Made by a program: the position numbers and the translations under genes
Shown: positions 33,227 through 45,782 of the stretch, one piece after another
How positions within the stretch are numbered: position 1 is the stretch's first letter
Layout: every line of letters begins with the position of its first letter
The notes under the pieces: model-generated
Databases searched by the model: none
The model's input: only the letters and a program-made list of their open reading frames with translations
Told to the model about the DNA's origin: nothing
Assembly: GCA_031772625.1 (NCBI GenBank)
Contig: CM062819.1
Coordinates: forward strand, 825,776,503-825,840,502
From: Pinus tabuliformis
Taxonomy: Eukaryota > Streptophyta > Pinopsida > Pinales > Pinaceae
DNA length: 64,000 nucleotides
Direction: 5' to 3'

Positions 33227-34617
33227 TATTAGGTTCCTATACCAATAGGAGTCATAATTTTGAATGACTAAGGTTAAGCCTTGTAATATTGTACATACCT
33301 TTTCTTTCTGCAAATGTTTTCCATGTTAAAAAATTAAAAAATGTAAAGAGGGTATGTCCTAAAGAATAATCAAAGGACAAAAAAGAATGAGAAAAGGTCA
33401 AAAAAATGAAAATATTTGAACCCCAACAAACAAAAAGAGACCATGAAAGTGAGAAAATCTAAAATGCCACTACTATTTACTTTTATGCATAATAATGATT
33501 GTGTGAAGCTTGTTATTCATGCCACAATCTATGGTAATCAAACTGTTTAATCTTGATTATATCATGCTTTGAATTTTATGTTTATAGTTAGAGAATAAAA
33601 TTTAACCAAACAGTTTAATCTTGGCAGATCATTAGATAGGTAGAGAAAATAAAAGGAGCTCATCAGTTTAATCTAAGCCCTTTGATGATATAAGGTTAGA
33701 ATTAGATAGTCTACTTTGTAAAATAAAAGGATTGATAAGGGTTTGCTAGCCTAAATGCTCCCAAGTAAAATGAAGAAAAAATGGTAGGATAAGTAAATGG
33801 TTAAGTAGAGGAAAGGTTGCAAAAATATCAAGTGATTACACAAAAGCACTTATGTCATGTTTAAATACATCTTACAAATGTGCATAAGCAGTAAACAAAG
33901 CAAGGAAAATGGTTTACAACTTGGTTTATTTAATATCCCCTCAGTCATTTCACCCCTCTACTTACTAATTTCCCATAAATAAGTTCTAAGTACTTAAATC
34001 CTTTAACTCAAAGAAGCTCAGAGAATTTCTCTAACTTTTGGAGGGACTGGACCATCGGCTTAATGACTTATGGACAAAAAGTGTTAGAATCCCCTTCATA
34101 AAATTCATCTCCCTTCATTTCCCCTCATTAGCTTAATAAAACCCCTTTTCCTATGGTTAAATTCATTTGCCTAGGGAAAGTAAAAGCCACCATGTAAATT
34201 CTATTTCATTCCAAAACCCACAAAAAGTACTTTATCCTAAGTATCAAATGCATGAAATAAAATGTGCATATTTTACATTTATGCTTAAGGAATAGTCACT
34301 CCTCTCATTTCATATTAATTTCTAATTTTATTATATAAATCCCCTGTAATTACCTTTTTCCTGTATATTAATTAAATCCCCATGCAAATACCCCCAAACC
34401 TTAGTTTTAATAAAAGCTATATAAATTACCCATATCTCCATACAACCTTACTTAATTTACCTAATCCCGGTAAACCTAAGTTAATCCTGTCATTAACCTC
34501 ATCCGATTCGCTAAATCTGTGATTAAGCCCCGCTTGATCGCTTAACCCAGGATTAATTCCTAAATTAATCCCAAACCGTTATGATTAAAACCCCTGGGCC
34601 CCCCAACTCCTGTCCAT

Positions 34618-37198
34618 TTCTTTCGCACATCTTCTTCGCCCAACTACTGTCAGGTCACAAATGCCCAAATCTAGTGGACCACAGCCATATCGGCCAAGCC
34701 CGATAGCCGACCTTTACCCACCCGATAAGGCAGTTTTCCCCGACCCCCTGAATGCTACGTTTCGTGCTCTAAAGTAGATTGGGTGACCCCTCCTAAGAAC
34801 TGCCCACGCCATAAAAGTGGTGCGATGGTCCTCCAATACCACCTCCCCGCTCAACCCACCAAACCACCTACTGCTCATTCATAAAATTGCCGCCTAAAAG
34901 TAACCATTGTGCCATAAAAGGCCAAGAAGCCCCTTTTCTCATTTCTTTTCACTCGTTTCCTATGTTTAACCTCTGCAAGCCAATGTGACACCTGCAAACT
35001 TTGATTTCACCATTTGAACCCCGAATTCGCTCCAGAAGAAGCCGCAGAAATCCCAGTTGACATGTCAGTCCGTACCAGTTCCAATCAAACCCCTGCAGCC
35101 ACCGTGAACTCCAAATTTTTAGATAATTCACCCAATTCTAGGTATTTTACCAAGAATTACTACTCCCCATTCAAATTTGGAAACATTAATCCTGTCAATT
35201 ATTTTCATTAAGTAAAATTAATTGAAAGATATTTTAATTTAAAAACCTGCGGCCAAACCCTCTGAAATTTTCCAATTTCCATTCAAAACCTTTGAATAAA
35301 CCCCTAGAGCCTAATTCAAATCCATAAGAACTAAATAATGGCTATCCCTATCGCCATGAACGTTAGACCTGTTACAACTCCACATTTGGACTTGGACCAC
35401 CTTCCCCTGGCTGACAGGGATTTCCAAATTAAAGGTACAACTACATCAGAGCTCCTGCTCAAAATTCATTGTTTGAGCAAAGACAGATACCTGAACCATT
35501 CAGATGACATTGGCCTTTGGGAATCTAATTTACCCAGATATCAGTTCCCCCAAGTACATATCTTCCCAGAAATTGTCCATATGTGCCATGCATGCTACAT
35601 CCCTAGCCATAGAGCCATAATGTCTCATGACCAAAAGGTGTTGTTTACTATCACAGTTGAATCCATCAATGAAATATTACATTTCCAACCAGGACCAAAC
35701 CTAACCCCACTCTCAATTGGAGACTTGTTAGAACAGTATGCCAAGTTAATTCCATCAAGATTGGCCCAATTTTTTCAAACCTTCTTTGTAGAAGAAAAAC
35801 ACGTTCCTAAAGATCCCCCTCAATGTATGTTAGCTATTTTCTCTACAAGGGGCAAGCATATTGTGACCATGATATCATGTATTTTGGGCTACACTACAAG
35901 TGAATACATTGATGATTTCCTCTGCGCATATTCTCTGCTCGACTACCATCATCTCACAAGTGCCCAAATCTAACGGACCATAGCCATATCGGCCAAGCCC
36001 GATAGTCGACCTTTACCCACCCGATAAGGCAACTTTCCTCGACTCCCCGAATGCTACATGCCATGCTCTAAAGTAGATCGGGTGACCCCTCCTAAAAAAT
36101 ACCCACGCCACAAAAGTGGTGCAATGGCCCTCCAATACCGCCTCCCTGCTCAACCCGCTAAAACAACTACTGTTCATTCATAAAATTGCTGCAAAAAAGT
36201 AACTGTTGCGCCATAAAAGGCCGAGAAGATCCTTTTTTCATTTTTTTTTGCTTGTTTCCTCTGTTAACCTCTACAAGCCAATGCGACACCTGTAAAATCT
36301 GATTTCACCATTTGAACCATTGAAGAAGCCACAGAAATCCCAGTTGACTTGTCAGTCCGTACCAGTTCCAATCGAACCTCTGCAACCACCGTGAACTCCA
36401 GATTTGCAGATAATTCACCCAATTCCAGGTATTTTACCAAGAATTACTACTCCTCGTTCAAATTTGCAAATGTTTAGCCTGTCAAGTACTTTCATTAAGT
36501 AAAATTAATTAAAAGATACTTTAAATTTAAAAACCTGTGGCCAAACCTCTGAAAGTTTCCAATTTCCATTCAAAACCTTTGAATAAACCCCTAGAGTCTA
36601 ATTCAAATCCACAAGAACTGAATAATGGCTGCCCCTGTTGCCATGAACGTCAGACTTATTAAGCCCCACATTTGGACCTGGACCACCTTCCCCTAGCTAA
36701 CAGGGATCTCTAAATTAAAGATACAAGTGCATCAAAGCTCCTGCTCAAAATTCATTGTTTGAGCAAAGATAGATACCTAAACCATTTAGATGACATTGGC
36801 CTTTGGGAATCCAATTTGCCCAGATATCATTTCCCCCATGTACATATCTTCCCAGAAATTTTCCACATGTGCCATGCATGCTACATCCTAGCCATAGAGC
36901 CATAATGTCTCATGACCAAAAGGTGTTGTTTACTATCACAACTAAATCCATCAATGAAATGTTACATTTCAAACCAAGGCCAAACCTAACCCACTCTCAA
37001 TCGAAGACCTGTTAGAACAGTATGCCAATTTAAGTCCATCAAGATTGGCCCAATTGTTTCAAACCTTCATTGTAGAAGAAAAACACGTTCCTAAAGATCC
37101 CCCTCCATATATGTCAGTTATTTTCTCTACAAGGGGCAAGCATATTGTGACCATGATATCATGTATTTTGGGCTACACTGCAAGTGAATACATTGATG
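34618..37198. repeat. 1.29 kb internal tandem duplication in right LTR of element C
   Basis: The segment starting TTTCTTTCGCAC at about 34618 recurs starting TTTCCTCTGCGC at about 35916. Both copies run through the leader and the first 190 or so codons of the LTR gene. The left LTR has a single copy (about 21147-22440). Both units have picked up independent substitutions, so the duplication is old. Confidence 0.8.
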
Positions 37199-40100
37199 AG
37201 CTTATACTTTCCTTCATGTCCATTTACACCATAGGACAGCCTCCTGCAACCATGTATGATTATGCCCAATTCATAGCGGATAAAATGCATGAGCAGTTTA
37301 GTAGAATGAGCAATGAGAGAGTATTCAAGTACTCATTTTTATTATACCACCTATTTTTGTATTATTAGTCAGACACGTTTCCTTTCACTCTCCAGAAACT
37401 TGATACCAGAGGCAAATCCAGGTCTGTCATTTTTTGGACCCCACTGTTCCACAAATTTGAATCACCATACACCTATTCAGATTTCATAGGTTCTTTTGTT
37501 CATCCAGTCATGACTATGTTGACAGGAAATCCTCCACCTAGGATAAGTCTAGAGATAGAAAGATTCCTCCAGCTATCCAAGCAAACCAAAGTGGGAGATT
37601 GGTACCTTTACCAAAACAATACAGAGATAAGGGTCTATGGGTGCCAACTTGCACCATATAAACTATCCAGATACCTCCCCATGAGGTTATTTTCTTTGGA
37701 GTATTATAGGAAAATAATGAATTCATATGAAGTCAATTTTGTTTCCACCAAGAAGAAAACCTAGTTTAGAGTCAAAAATCAATTGGGCCCTTTCATCTAT
37801 AATTCTAGAGAAGTAGGGGAGGAGGCAGATCTCATTTTGCAAGAAATGAAATTCGAAAAAAATTTCATGTGGAGATATGACCCTCAAGGATTCATGACCT
37901 GACTTAGGAAAAAGGTGAAATTTGGGCCTTACATTCATCACCCCATACTTGAGATAGAAGCATATTCCAATCAATCTGAGTGGTTGGAGAACACTCTTAT
38001 AGATAGAGATAGTACAAAGGTAGACATTGAAAATACCTTGATTGATTTAGAGACGCAGCCTGATGAGAACTCATTTCTGCAGGTACCTGAACAGCAAGAA
38101 GCCACCATGAGTACCCCTCCTATCATGCAGACTCCCCAAAATGAAGAAATAAATCCCATGAGAAATAGAGAGGTAGCCTCCACTTCAGGCATGGATACAT
38201 CTAATGTACAGTGTGAAACCAGTCACAGCAAAAGGCAAAGGCTCAATCCTATTTCCGAAACAGGAAGATACAGAAGGATCAGTAGAGGTGACCAACACTG
38301 AGTTGGATAGAAGCAAGGGCACAACCCCATCTAGGGAGACATAGGAACCATCCACATCACAAACTCAGATGTTTGAAAGGCAGATAAGTATAGAACTGTC
38401 TTCATTCAGTAGACCTGTTGATAAGGACAAAGACATAAAGGATAGATATAAAGAAATTAAGCTGAGGAATGAGAAATTGAAGACACAGACTTATGCTTAG
38501 TATCTCAAACTCACACACACCAATCAAACCAGGTTGATGCCAGCTTTTGACATCAAAGAGGGAAAACTACAAATGTCTTTCATAAAGCCCACTGTGCAAC
38601 AACCAAAGACATCAATAGATTTCAAAAAGATTGATTTTGAGGTGTTGGCAAGGGATATTCATCCCATTGACCAAATAGAATTTCATAAACAGGCTGGAGA
38701 GAAGATATACTCCACCCTGACAGGTAAAGCCATGGTTTCCCATCAGCTACAAAGTTCATTAACCAACATCTCATCTCAATATTAGTTGGAGAAGGCCTCC
38801 TCACAAGCCAAGGTTACTAGAATTAAGTCTTTGGAAGACTTAGTGTTTGAGTTGGGACATGATCCCAAAGACATCAAGGCCACAGAACAACTGATAAAGA
38901 AGAAAAATGATGACATTGCAACACTGAAAATACAACTGAATATCCCTCAGCTGCAGCATCCCTAGACATAGGAAGTGTTGGAAAATCAAACAAGGCATGA
39001 AGAGTTGATGGACCTAGTCCTCCAATTGAATGACCATCTAAGGGAAAGAGAGAAGGAATTGGATAGTTTGATCCAATTGAAACAAAGTAATATCACCACT
39101 ACATCTGCAAATCTCATCCTGATAGTCTCAACAACAATTCCTTCTACATTGGTAGCCTCATTGGGTCCCATAGCTCCTTTGCCTACAGCACAATCGGTTC
39201 CAACGGAGTCTACACTAGCAGCAGATACATCAAGAGAGGAAGCAATGAAATTCGTTAGAGCCATGGAAGAGATGTCCTTGCAGGCAATTGAAATGAATAA
39301 GTTAAAATAAACACTGACAATCTTGGAAATAGATTGTAAGCTTGCCAAGATCATGCACAAGGAAGAAGTGCAAAAAGATGCCAAAATGAGTGATAGATTG
39401 AAGGCCATGGAGAAATATTTGACATTAGAGAAACCCGTTGGGCAAGCCAAGGAACTATTATGGGCCAATATCATTGACTCTGTCAATGATATTTGGCCAT
39501 CTATTCAAGTGATTTTTGAACAGATAGACCTGATAAAGATAGCTACAGAAAGCTATCCAAAAATTCAAGGAAGAACTAGGAGACATGACTAAAGATGCAA
39601 CCAGACTTATTCACTTCCTCAACAGCAAAAACAAGTATGAAATTCAAAAATTGGATATAGAGGATAGGACAGAAACAATTTTGGAGGTAAGAAAGCTCCT
39701 TTCCAAGAAAAACTTGATGTTAAACTTGGAGGACAAATGTCAGAACATGCAGGTAGCCATTGATAGATTCATGGCTAAGTTTCAAATTTTGAGGGAGAAG
39801 GGATTACCCAAACCCTTGGTCATTAATGACAAGCTCATGACACAGTAGGATTATAACATTAAAATTAGAGAGCTAGCTAAGGAATAGGTCAGCACATCAT
39901 CAGTCAAAGCATTGCCAACAGGCAAGGTCCTTTACCAGACAGTTGAAAACATGTTTTACTTCCAGCATGAGGTAAAACACTTGTTCATCCCCAGGCCTAC
40001 TTTTGCCAAGTATACCGAGGCAAATGAAATTTATAGGAGGATGTTGAAAATTAAGTTACTTGCTAGAGAATTTTTGGAGAAATTGACTGATTTACTATAG
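35338..40100 (+). pseudogene. LTR-encoded large protein remnant, right LTR of element C
   Basis: This is the second copy of the LTR gene at 21865-25326. The ATG context AATAATGGCTATCCC at 35338 matches the left copy, and the 5' part is present twice because of the tandem duplication (second start near 36626). Conserved blocks include LLKIHCLSKDRYLNHSDDIG, RAIMSHDQKVLF, ISCILGYTASEYIDEL and, at the end, KVLYQTVENMFYFQHEVKH near 39930. The coiled-coil third spans about 38975-39850. It would lie in the 3' end of the genomic RNA. Broken, roughly ten interruptions. Confidence 0.75.
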
Positions 40101-40408
40101 TAAAATATAGTAAAAGGTTAATATACAGTTGCCAGGGTAAAAGATAAAGGCAGGTCAACATGGTTAAAGAGTATCAATGCCAAAGAGTATCAGATGAAAG
40201 CCAAGAGTAATTAAAGCCTCCAACATGAAATTTCAAACAACAAAGAGCATAAAGGGATACAAACCAAACCATAAAAGCCACCAGTACCACAATAAATGGG
40301 ACAGCATGAAAACAGTTCAATAGTTGTCCTTATCTTCTTCCAAGAAGATATTTGTATTTCCTAGATTAAATCTCAAGTTAGTTTGAGATATTTTGTAATA
40401 ATTTTTTT

Positions 40409-40416
40409 TATAAATA
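40409..40416 (+). promoter_or_regulatory. TATA box of element C right LTR
   Basis: TATAAATA, same context as the left LTR box at 25635. If active it would drive transcription out of the element into the flank at 41250. Confidence 0.55.
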
Positions 40417-41249
40417 CTTCACAATTCGAAGTATGTAGGGTGGATTCTTAGACATTTCTATAGACTTCTTGATCAAAAGATTGTAAAGCTGTTGTATCAC
40501 TGATTGGGTCAGCAAGCTGGATTAATGAATAAAGACAAGATATTTCACAAGATTCATGTGTAAAGCGAAGTGCAGACAAGTATTTTCTCACGTTGTTGTT
40601 CTCTTTCTTAAAATATTTTCCACAATGTATATCTGAATCTGAATGCTATAACATGGAATGATATCTCAGAATTTGCTTAATTGCACTCTGTTTTAACTTT
40701 TAGGCATATAAATGTTTTCTACTGATATATAAGTTAAGGAATTCTTAATTGCTCCTTAGTTTAGGTTGTCTCTTTATAATCTATAGCAGAGGATTCTTAA
40801 TTTCCCTTTGTTTCTGATTATCCTTTGTTCCTCGTTTAAGTCCCGGTCTGAGAATTCTTGATTACTCTCTCACCTGATTCAAACCATTTCACCCCTCTGG
40901 CCCAAAGCCCTGTACTCTACTCTGCTATATTTCCCTTTGAACATTCCCTTAAGTGAGTTAATTCCAGCTTTGTTGCCCTTCTGTTGACTCCGTAGCCTAA
41001 TGGTCTAAAGACATCATTCTATCCATCTTTTCTAAGGATTCCACCATCCAATCTTCAATACAAATCAAACCCCCCCATCCTGAACATTCAGAACTAGCCT
41101 GAAATTCCAGCAAACAAAGCTAAATCATATAGAGAGAGCCCTCTCTAATCCATAGGTTGGCTAGAGCCTATGCTTAAAATTTGGTTTGTGGTTACCTCAG
41201 TTATTTTCTTTCTTCTAATAAGTTCTAGAGAAAATTCTAGGTCATAACA

Positions 41250-44200
41250 GAACTCATGAATTCAAACCACATCCACCTCATGGCCATTACGTTGCCACAC
41301 AATGTTTGGGTAAGGGGGCATACACTTTTGAGAGTCCATGAGAAGCAATTCTCCCCAACCCTCTTAGTGCATCTAGTAGTGTCAGCTCTATTACCGTTAT
41401 TCTTCCCCATTTAGAAAAATCTCTAAAGTATCATATCACTTATGATCACCCTAGGGATGATCCACTTAATCATTCCTCCATCTTACATCAACAACCCAAT
41501 CCCTTATACATTGTTGTTGGAAAAACATTGTGTTTTCTAGGTGAGAATCATTTCATTATCTCTGAAGCCACTCTTTTATATGGTGACACCATGTATGTGA
41601 ACCCATAAATTAAGTCCATTTGATTTATATATGCAGTTCCAAACGAGATTGGTAATCCACCATTTCCTTTCTCTGATTGTATCTATCCATTCTTCCCACA
41701 ATAAGCCATCCATAACATAAACAAATGGTGAACCACATCATCAAAATGTGTTTGGAGTCCATTACTCTAAATACATCTAGTATGTACATTACATGCTGGG
41801 GGGGAACTTAGTCCCCTATATCTCTTCATGATCCTCTGCAAGATCTTGTTCCATTAGGGTCAAATGCTTGAATCCATTATTTGAGCACTTGGAAAACAAT
41901 GGAACTCCAAAATCTCATCTAGCTAGGGGGCATCATTCCCACCTGATTGGTACCCTCCATCCACTTATGCTAGGGGAGGGTATCTCACACTTAGGGGCAT
42001 GATGGCACCCCTCGCCACCTTTTCACTTTCTTAATATTAGTCTCATCTTAGACCCCAATGATGTAGGTATGTCCGTTTATCCTTTCATTTCTTGGATAGT
42101 TTTTCCTGCTTACCTCTTCGACGAGCCATATACACATTGCATATTGTAGATGATTGATGCCATATTTTCAAAAATTATACTCTCTGTTATGCCATATTTA
42201 CCATATAGTCCCTATGTTTGACTTGGTGGGTAGGGATGATCGTATACTTTCTCTAGTAGTTTGTTTCTGTATCCCTTTCTTACCTTGATTCTTCACCAGG
42301 AACCATCCTTCCAAGAAGCATTAAGGCCATTTTTAGACAAGTAAGGTCACTTACCTAAAAGTTGCAAATGCAAATTCTGATAGTTAATTCTTACACTACG
42401 ACCTCCCAAATATTTTGGGCCTTATCCTCTACAAAATCTCTAATAGCTCACTATGCAAATGAAATGGATTCAGAGGGCAAGAAATCCTTTTATAGGAAAA
42501 ACCATAGTTTCTTCATCGCCCATTATGACCAAACTGTAGTTCGATTTGATTAACCGTTAGCACCATTAGAAAGATATAACTGAGTTCTATAATGGGTCAC
42601 CCTTTCTTTTTGGTAATTTGACACTTCACGACGAAGCCATTTTTTCCGCGAGCTCTCACTTTGTCACCTATTAAAATCGAATTTCTTCATTTGAACCACC
42701 AGTACTCTGGTACAACTTTACCTATGCACTTGTTGACTCATGTTGATTTTCATCATGAGTAACGATCATCTACTCATGTTTTTATGGTCCCCCAGGCCTC
42801 CCTGATGTGCCAGTATCATTGAATCACCCTTGTTTAGAGCATCCACAATGAGTCATTATTGCAGCTATAGAGTCTATTCTGAGTCCCCTTGTGTCTTGTT
42901 ACAAAAAATAATCCATTGTTGTGTCGCATTCATCTCATCATGCTCATATTTGGCCTCCAGCTACACTTGCTTCATCTTCAAAAAGCCCACGTCTGAGTAA
43001 TTGACCATCCCCCTTGGAATCCAATCACTCGCTGCCAGGTCAACGATGCATATTATGCTATGACCAAGGAAGTCATCAGCCCACCACTCATCTTGTTTCT
43101 TCCATCATTATCCCTAGTGTTATTCCATTAGTCACTTTACTATGATTCGTCGTGCCTTTGTTGAGGATTCCTCATTGTGTCAACTATGGTGGGCCTTCTT
43201 CTATCGATTTCAGCACATTTATTCCAGAAGTGTGGTCTACAGGGAAGTGTACCTTGGTTCTAGTTTTCATTATTTTTTGATGTCTCAGATCAAGCAATGG
43301 GAATCATCATTTCCCTTTCACCTTGTTGTTTCTCACATGCTCGACGCCAGCTCATTATCGCATGATTGAGAATCATACACTTGATGTCCGTTGATCTAGA
43401 TGATTGTACCAGTGATTCTTGTGCCTTTGTGAGATGCTCCAAACCGCATGAGGGGTTGGCCCTTCAAGTAGCCCCCCATATACTTGGGTGTCCACAGATG
43501 TTGATCCCACCTTAGATGTAGTTCCACATATTTCATGGGTTCAGTTTCAGCTGCTTGCAGTGCCCACAACATGTATGTATCCTTTAGATGATCCATTCAT
43601 ATCTCCAGAGCCCTTTCTTGTTCAATGGGGCTTCTTTGGTTGGGATCCCCCCTTACTATGTCATATTTACAGGCATCATGTCTCATGTACTCAAATGTTA
43701 TTGTATTCAATCTTGGCCTAGGTCTTTCTAGGCACATTATGTATATGGGATTCATTATATTATTTTCTAGCCCATTGATGCCAGCATACCATGTATCATG
43801 TACTTGTAGCTTAGTCCCACATTGTTGGGCTCACCATTATTCTTTGTACTCAATTATCTCAACGAGGATGGGTATGCCTCCCCTGCCTCATTTTAGATAA
43901 TGTACTACAAAATAAAAGGAGACTTATATCGTTTTAGTAGGTCTCGCACCCTCCATTTATGTCCTTTGCATTGCTTCAGTTGTATCTCTCTCTCTCTCTG
44001 TCTGACTCACCTTTGGCATCTCATGGAAGTGTAACCTACAATGTAATTCGGTCATACAATTTTCTTCTAACACTCATAGGTTGTGGGAAAATCTATTATC
44101 ACCAAAAAACCATCACCTAGCCATTTTTAACTAGGTAGATCAAAATACACCATGTAGGGTTAATTTTACCATAGTAAAATCACTTTCACCATGGGAAATA

Positions 44201-44254
44201 ATTTAGTAAAACATTTTTATAAAATTATTTCTGATTAAAATTTTAAAAACCCCA
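41250..44254. other. Three kilobases without a supported gene, right flank of element C
   Basis: Only short frames occur, none with a domain I recognise. The first 400 bases keep an open-looking + strand flavour (ITYDHPRDDPLNHSS near 41425) and could be the continuation of the older element whose gag fragment ends at 17721. A short TC microsatellite is at 43985-44003. The rest is too decayed to name. Confidence 0.4.
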
Positions 44255-44445
44255 TGAGAATAATTGAATAAATCATTATTTATTTAATTTTCTCTAAAAA
44301 GAATTATTAAATCATTATTTGATAATTATTCCTTGTCACATTTATCTAAATCACCTAGGAACAATTAAATAAATCACTATTTATTTATTATTCCTTAATT
44401 CTATTTTTGGAATAATTGTTAAATCACTATTTAATAATTATTTCA
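44255..44445. repeat. AT-rich near-palindromic tandem repeats
   Basis: Four copies of a motif like AATTAAATAAATCACTATTT, each close to its own reverse complement, are spaced by about 50-60 bp (near 44262, 44302, 44362 and 44411). A fifth lies just beyond the retrocopy at about 45779-45800, so the retrocopy inserted into the end of this block. Confidence 0.6.
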
Positions 44446-44461
44446 ATTTCACACCAGTCTT

Positions 44462-44479
44462 AATCCTCATGAAATAATT
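44462..44479. repeat. Target site duplication, left copy, of the retrocopy
   Basis: AATCCTCATGAAATAATT. The identical right copy is at 45765-45782, overlapping the last two A of the poly-A run. Confidence 0.9.
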
Positions 44480-45764
44480 CCCCGGATGCGGGTGTTCACG
44501 CGGCAGAGGTATTAAATACCGAGGCATCTGCTCCGCGTTATCAATGAATCCTAAGGTGAACTGGTGCGGTTTCAGAGTGCATTTATGGCGCTCAAGGCTC
44601 AAGAGAATGTCGAATGGGTTATATCTGAGATGGGCAGGGGGGCGAACCATTCTTAGAGTGAGAGGCTCGCTGCGCAGGCTGGTTTGGGCAATTTATTTCT
44701 TCTGGACGACGCTGTGGATGCTACAGGCGTTGTGGCAGCCAAGGAATTCTTCGAGCCTGTCCTCTGAGGTGCGGGTTGTATGGTATTATTTCCAAGAGAC
44801 GAGGAAGGATTACTGTGTTGCGTTGGGAGGAGACTCAAGCAAGAGCTTCCAGCAACAAAATCTCTGTTTTTCGCCGTCAGCTCTTCAACCAAAATGGTCA
44901 AGCCAAGGGAGAGGATGCCATGTAGATGAGGCTCGGTTCGAGGGAGCTCCTCACGGCATCCAGCAGCAGACACCCACCACCATTGCTGCTACTGCTACTA
45001 TCATAGAAGAGCCGGGGCACCCCACATGTAGGCTTCCCAATTCATGGATGCGGGCAGCCCCAATTCAGAACCACCCTCCCTTCCAGCATTTGGCACCGTT
45101 GTCTTTACTCTGGGAAGCATTAGTTCTCACCTCTCTGTCCTCTTCGTTAAGGAAAATAAGGACTATGAAGATGGGGAGGGCAGCGGGGCACCGCCACTCT
45201 CAGAGCATCAGGCAATTGATGAGGAGGGACCGGGAGGAGCTCCAGAGCAGGCTCCCGCCCAATCTCAGAAGCCGGAAGCGTCGTCCTCTAGGAAAGCCGC
45301 AGAGGAAGAAGGGGAAGGCGTCCCTAAGGAGTATGGATGGGTTCCAATCGTTGAGGAGAAGCCTGAGGAGTAGCACTCAGCAGCAGGCTGCGTCAACCAT
45401 CTTTTTGTTCAGGTTATGTTTAAGTCCTCTGTCTCGTCTGATATCTGTGTCTGAGTATGGGATTAGTCACTTGTTTATGTCTGCGTTTTTTAGGTCCGGG
45501 TCCAGGTTTCTGCACGATTTGTTTCAGTCAGTTGGTCGCCCCTGCGAGGGTAATTTTTGGCTTCATAGCCCCAACGTGGGTGTTCAAGGTCTGGAATGAA
45601 AACTATCATGTGTTTTGATGTACTGGCTGCAAATCGGAAGGAAAGGTCGCCCCTGGAAGGAAGCCCACAGTGCCACAGTCGGCCTTGGGCAACATGTTTC
45701 TCTGTCTGTAATGTTTCTTTGTATATAATATAATTTAGTAGCATAGTTTTACTGAGAAAAAAAA
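44480..45764 (+). pseudogene. GC-rich retrocopy (processed-pseudogene-like) with poly-A tail and 18 bp target duplication
   Basis: The insert is bounded by AATCCTCATGAAATAATT at 44462-44479 and again at 45765-45782, identical over 18 bases. It ends in a run of ten A (45757-45766), the signature of LINE-machinery insertion. Its base composition is much richer in GC than the flanks. The + strand has an ATG at 44544 with a 352-codon open frame (Arg/Ser-rich, no domain recognised). A different frame at 45044-45373 encodes an acidic, Pro/Glu-rich end (DEEGPGGAPEQAPAQSQ, GWVPIVEEKPEE) that looks more like a real protein. The last 390 bases resemble a 3' UTR. The source may be a host mRNA or a LINE; I cannot tell which. 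The flanking duplication is intact, so it is a younger insertion than its surroundings. Confidence 0.75.
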
Positions 45765-45782
45765 AATCCTCATGAAATAATT
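45765..45782. repeat. Target site duplication, right copy, of the retrocopy
   Basis: AATCCTCATGAAATAATT, identical to 44462-44479. Its first two A may be shared with the poly-A tail, so the duplication is 16-18 bp. Confidence 0.9.

Larger units (their letters stand above)
17722..41249 (+). mobile_element. Element C: giant-LTR Ty3/gypsy retrotransposon with a protein gene inside each LTR
   Basis: Two long direct repeats flank a 6.75 kb gag-pol interior on the + strand. The left LTR spans 17722-26476 including a LINE insertion; the right spans 33227-41249. Without the LINE and the right-LTR internal duplication, both LTRs have a basic length of about 6.7 kb, exceptional for plants. The LTRs run from TGTTAGG (TATTAGG on the right) to ATAACA. 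A primer-site-like sequence follows the left LTR. Pol has protease, additional RNase H, RT, RNase H and integrase, placing it near the Tat lineage. Identity between the two flanks extends 13 bp left of the LTR start, and no target duplication was found. A 198-base hand comparison gave 12 differences (about 6%). Roughly ten breaks lie in gag-pol and a similar number in each LTR gene. Confidence 0.85.
33227..41249 (+). repeat. Element C right (3') LTR
   Basis: It aligns with the left LTR from TATTAGGTTCC to CATAACA. It lacks the LINE and contains a 1.29 kb internal tandem duplication (34618-35915 and 35916-37198), so it is 8.0 kb long. The LTR gene, the TATA box (40409) and the AATAAA signal (40528) are all present. 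Confidence 0.85.

Noticed and set aside
43985-44003. TC microsatellite
   Set aside because: Too short to be of note; ordinary simple repeat.
44544-45599. 352-codon open frame as a host gene
   Set aside because: It lies inside an insertion with poly-A tail and target duplications, is Arg/Ser-rich without a domain, and overlaps a more protein-like frame. GC-rich DNA gives long chance frames.
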